DNA of 14,578 nucleotides, from positions 1 to 14,578 of the forward strand of contig HF986071.1 in NCBI GenBank assembly GCA_000431015.1, read 5' to 3'. A model generated the notes under the pieces. The model ran no database searches. It saw only the letters and a list, made by a program, of their open reading frames with translations, and was not told where the DNA came from. The stretch comes from Alistipes sp. CAG:514 (GTDB taxonomy: Bacteria; Bacteroidota; Bacteroidia; Bacteroidales; UBA932). The stretch's first letter is position 1. Every line of letters starts with the position of its first letter. Made by a program: the position numbers and the translations under genes. Below are positions 13,257 to 14,578 of this stretch, in pieces.

Positions 13257-13520
13257 AGTTGCAAGTTGCCTCAGCAGGATTCGGTTGCCTCAGCGGGTTT
13301 AAGCTACTTCAGCTGGCTTAAGTTGCTTCAGCGGGCTTAAGTTGCTTCGGCGGGTTTGGCTGCTTCTGCGGGCCTAAGCTGCTTTAGCGGGTTTAAGCTA
13401 CTTCAGCTGGCTTAAGTTGCTTCAGCGGGCTTAAGTTGCTTCGGCGGGTTTGGCTGCTTCTGCGGGCCTAAGCTGCTTTAGCGGGTTTAAGCTACTTCAG
13501 CTGGCTTAAGTTGCTTCAGC
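13257..13520. repeat. Minisatellite: 19-bp units in 94-bp higher-order repeats
   Basis: On the minus strand the consensus unit is GCTGAAGCAACTTAAGCCC. Fourteen units follow one another without gaps. Five variant units (19+19+19+18+19 bp) form a 94-bp block; blocks 13427-13520 and 13333-13426 are identical, a third starts at 13332 and breaks off after two units (to 13295). Two more diverged units (13276-13294, 13257-13275) end the array. The first unit supplies the last codons (AEAT) and TAA of the DUF4491 gene. A 19-bp period is not a multiple of three, and stops occur in the frames, so it is not coding. Confidence 0.93.
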
Positions 13521-13790
13521 ATTCTCCGGGAACCACCCTTTCAGGACACGCCGCTCCTGCTCGAACATCTCCTTGATGCCCCAGAAGCATGAAAATGCGG
13601 CGGCACCGAGGATAGTTGCGACGACATCGTTATCCACGAATATGGACGCGGCGACAAAGGCCAGCCCCGCAAGCAAAAACAGCCACCAGCTCCCCTTGCC
13701 CCAATAATATTCCATCTTGATCACTATAGGATGGCACACCCCGATAATAAGGAAAGTGGCCGCCCCGACGATTATTCCGCTAAAGTTCAT
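13506..13790 (-). CDS. DUF4491 family small membrane protein
   Basis: A 94-residue protein starting MNFSGIIVGAATFLIIGVCH at the ATG 13790. It has three hydrophobic helices (about 5-22, 34-50, 54-70), with the conserved HPIVIKMEYYWG loop (about 20-31) and the C-terminal EMFEQERRVLKGWFP, all matching my memory of DUF4491, a Bacteroidales family of unknown function. A longer reading from 13991 is open but adds a Cys-rich, repeat-derived stretch unlike the family. A TACATTTG box at 13812-13819 supports the short start. The stop codon lies within the first unit of the 19-bp array, so the C-terminal AEAT is repeat-derived. Confidence 0.85.
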   Translation of the reverse strand: MNFSGIIVGAATFLIIGVCHPIVIKMEYYWGKGSWWLFLLAGLAFVAASIFVDNDVVATILGAAAFSCFWGIKEMFEQERRVLKGWFPENAEAT

Positions 13791-13811
13791 GTCCCCAAAA
13801 AATTTTGAGGA

Positions 13812-13819
13812 CAAATGTA
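13812..13819 (-). promoter_or_regulatory. -7 promoter box TACATTTG of the DUF4491 gene
   Basis: Perfect TAnnTTTG match 22 bases before the ATG at 13790. The -33 region (about 13840) has no clear TTTG, so strength is uncertain. Confidence 0.45.
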
Positions 13820-13968
13820 CGAAAATTATCTTGATTCCCGCAGCCATTCTTTTGGTACATCCAGTTCTTCCCGCACATCCCCCACCGTTCTTCCCCACCG
13901 TTTCCCAGCTTATGCCATAAAAACAGAATCCGGTACATCCTGCACTGTGTCCTTGTATAAGCCACAAG

Positions 13969-14052
13969 ACAGAATTGCAGCCAAGACCCACACAGGGATG
14001 CTCTGGGCGGCGTGTTCATTGCAATTCTGTTTACGGCCATTTCCTCCGAACC
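13969..14052. repeat. 84-bp hairpin repeat, copy 1
   Basis: The core 13969-14032 is bounded by inverted ends ACAGAATTGC / GCAATTCTGT. A 20-base tail (CGGCCATTTCCTCCGAACCA region) is also shared with copy 2. Short, non-coding and with terminal inverted repeats, it resembles a REP/MITE-like element. Confidence 0.8.
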
Positions 14053-14106
14053 ATCTTGCGAACCATCCTGCAATCCATCCTGCAATCCATCCTGCAATCC
14101 ATCCTG
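14047..14106. repeat. Five 12-bp tandem repeats (CAATCCATCCTG)
   Basis: Units 14047-14058, 14059-14070, 14071-14082, 14083-14094 and 14095-14106. The last three are identical; the first two read CGAACCATCTTG and CGAACCATCCTG. The array starts at the tail of hairpin copy 1. Confidence 0.9.
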
Positions 14107-14144
14107 CGGCACTGCCAGGGCTAGTTTTCAGCCTCTGACCATAA

Positions 14145-14228
14145 ACAGAATTGCAGCCGAGACCCACACAGGGATGCTCCGGGCGACGTGTTCATTGTAA
14201 TTCTGTTTTCGGTCATCTCCTCCGATCA
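14145..14228. repeat. 84-bp hairpin repeat, copy 2
   Basis: The core 14145-14208 differs from copy 1 by four transitions in 64 bases. The left end extends to AAACAGAATTGC; the right end reads GTAATTCTGTTT, where C to T keeps a G-U pair on the plus-strand RNA. Copies are 176 bases apart, in direct orientation. Confidence 0.8.
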
Positions 14229-14271
14229 TTCCTAAAAAACAATTTGCCATTGGAGTCTACACGTAAGTCAT

Positions 14272-14339
14272 GCGTGGACACTGAGGGCGAGATTCGGCCT
14301 GAAAGTCGCCCGCAGAGGTTCGTTTGAGACTCGGCGGGC
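14272..14339. repeat. 68-bp repeat, copy 1
   Basis: Starts GCGTGGACACTGAGGGCGAG. It contains two overlapping potential stems: GGGCGA (14285-14290) with TCGCCC (14306-14311), and GCCCGC (14308-14313) plus GAG with CTC plus GCGGGC (14334-14339). They share 14308-14311 and so exclude each other. Confidence 0.85.
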
Positions 14340-14510
14340 AAGTTTTCCTTTGATTCTCGCTCCGGGAGTCACGCCTTGGTGACTGGAAAAGAGATTAGTG
14401 GAAAATAGACTGATGGCGGGCTGGGCGGCGGGATGACACCTACGATTTATACCTATGATTCGTTATGGGGGCATTACAATTCGCAAGAAGTAGGTATTGT
14501 GCGGAGTGGG

Positions 14511-14578
14511 GCGTGGACACTGAGGGCGAGATTCGGCCTAAAAGTCGCCCGTAGAGGTTCGTTTGAGACTCGGCGGGC
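14511..14578. repeat. 68-bp repeat, copy 2 (may continue past the window)
   Basis: Direct repeat of 14272-14339 at a distance of 239 bases with two transitions (14540 and 14552). The change at 14552 turns a G-C pair of the second stem into G-U on plus-strand RNA. The copy reaches the window edge. Confidence 0.85.

Larger units (their letters stand above)
13791..14578. other. Gene-free, repeat-rich region
   Basis: 788 bases with no convincing gene in any frame. The open frames across 14012-14112 arise from the 12-bp tandem repeat. The region holds the DUF4491 promoter, two ~84-bp hairpin repeats, a 12-bp tandem array, two 68-bp repeats and a small hairpin GTCAC-GCCTTG-GTGAC (14368-14383). Confidence 0.6.

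Noticed and set aside
13257..13520. Coding repeat (Ala/Glu-rich tail of the DUF4491 protein)
   Set aside because: The 19-bp period shifts frame every unit and the first unit already contains an in-frame TAA.
13791..13991. Extended N-terminus of the DUF4491 protein
   Set aside because: The added residues are Cys-rich, derived partly from the hairpin repeat and unlike the family; a -7 box sits between this region and the internal ATG 13790.
14012..14138. Peptides such as (Asn-Pro-Ser-Cys)n or (Gln-Asp-Gly-Leu)n encoded by the 12-bp repeat
   Set aside because: A 12-bp unit without stops is automatically open in several frames; no start signal or flanking domain supports a gene.
14272..14578. 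CRISPR array
   Set aside because: Only two copies, 68 bp long and 239 bp apart, with no regular spacers and no cas genes.

Overview
The window looks like a chromosomal piece of a fairly high-GC member of the Bacteroidota, most likely Bacteroidales. The evidence is an UpxY-type antiterminator heading a capsule operon, TAnnTTTG-type -7 promoter boxes, a DUF4491 membrane protein, and a DUF4143 ATPase. Every gene I can support is on the minus strand, so the genes read from high to low coordinates.

From the right: 13791-14578 holds no credible gene but is packed with short repeats (two 68-bp copies, two ~84-bp hairpin copies, and a 12-bp tandem array). A DUF4491 membrane protein (13506-13790) follows, and its stop codon lies inside a 19-bp minisatellite organised into 94-bp higher-order units (13257-13520). 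Next come a secreted S9 prolyl-oligopeptidase-family enzyme and a HAD phosphatase, stop codon directly against start codon (TAA|ATG).

A 360-bp AT-rich control region (9249-9608) then drives the capsule/exopolysaccharide genes: UpxY/NusG-like antiterminator, outer-membrane export lipoprotein (Wza type), Wzc-type co-polymerase/tyrosine autokinase with a Tyr-rich tail, UDP-glucose 6-dehydrogenase, and a membrane-bound nucleotide-sugar 4,6-dehydratase (CapD/FlaA1 class). Together these antiterminate the operon, make UDP-glucuronate and a 6-deoxy-4-keto-HexNAc precursor, control chain length and export the polymer. No glycosyltransferase, flippase or polymerase is present.

At about 1990 the base composition changes to much more AT-rich DNA (roughly 40% GC in sampled lines, against about 60% to the right). 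This part carries a DUF4143 AAA ATPase with an elaborate promoter/operator arrangement, a very short orphan ORF with its own promoter-like box, a 45-codon ORF, and the first 28 codons of an OLD/RecF-like AAA ATPase running off the left edge. It is probably the variable or acquired part of the locus.

The least explained structure is in the capsule leader RNA (9290-9406), the paired palindromes around the DUF4143 promoter, the exact 33-bp duplication inside ugd, and the repeat families at 13257-14578.
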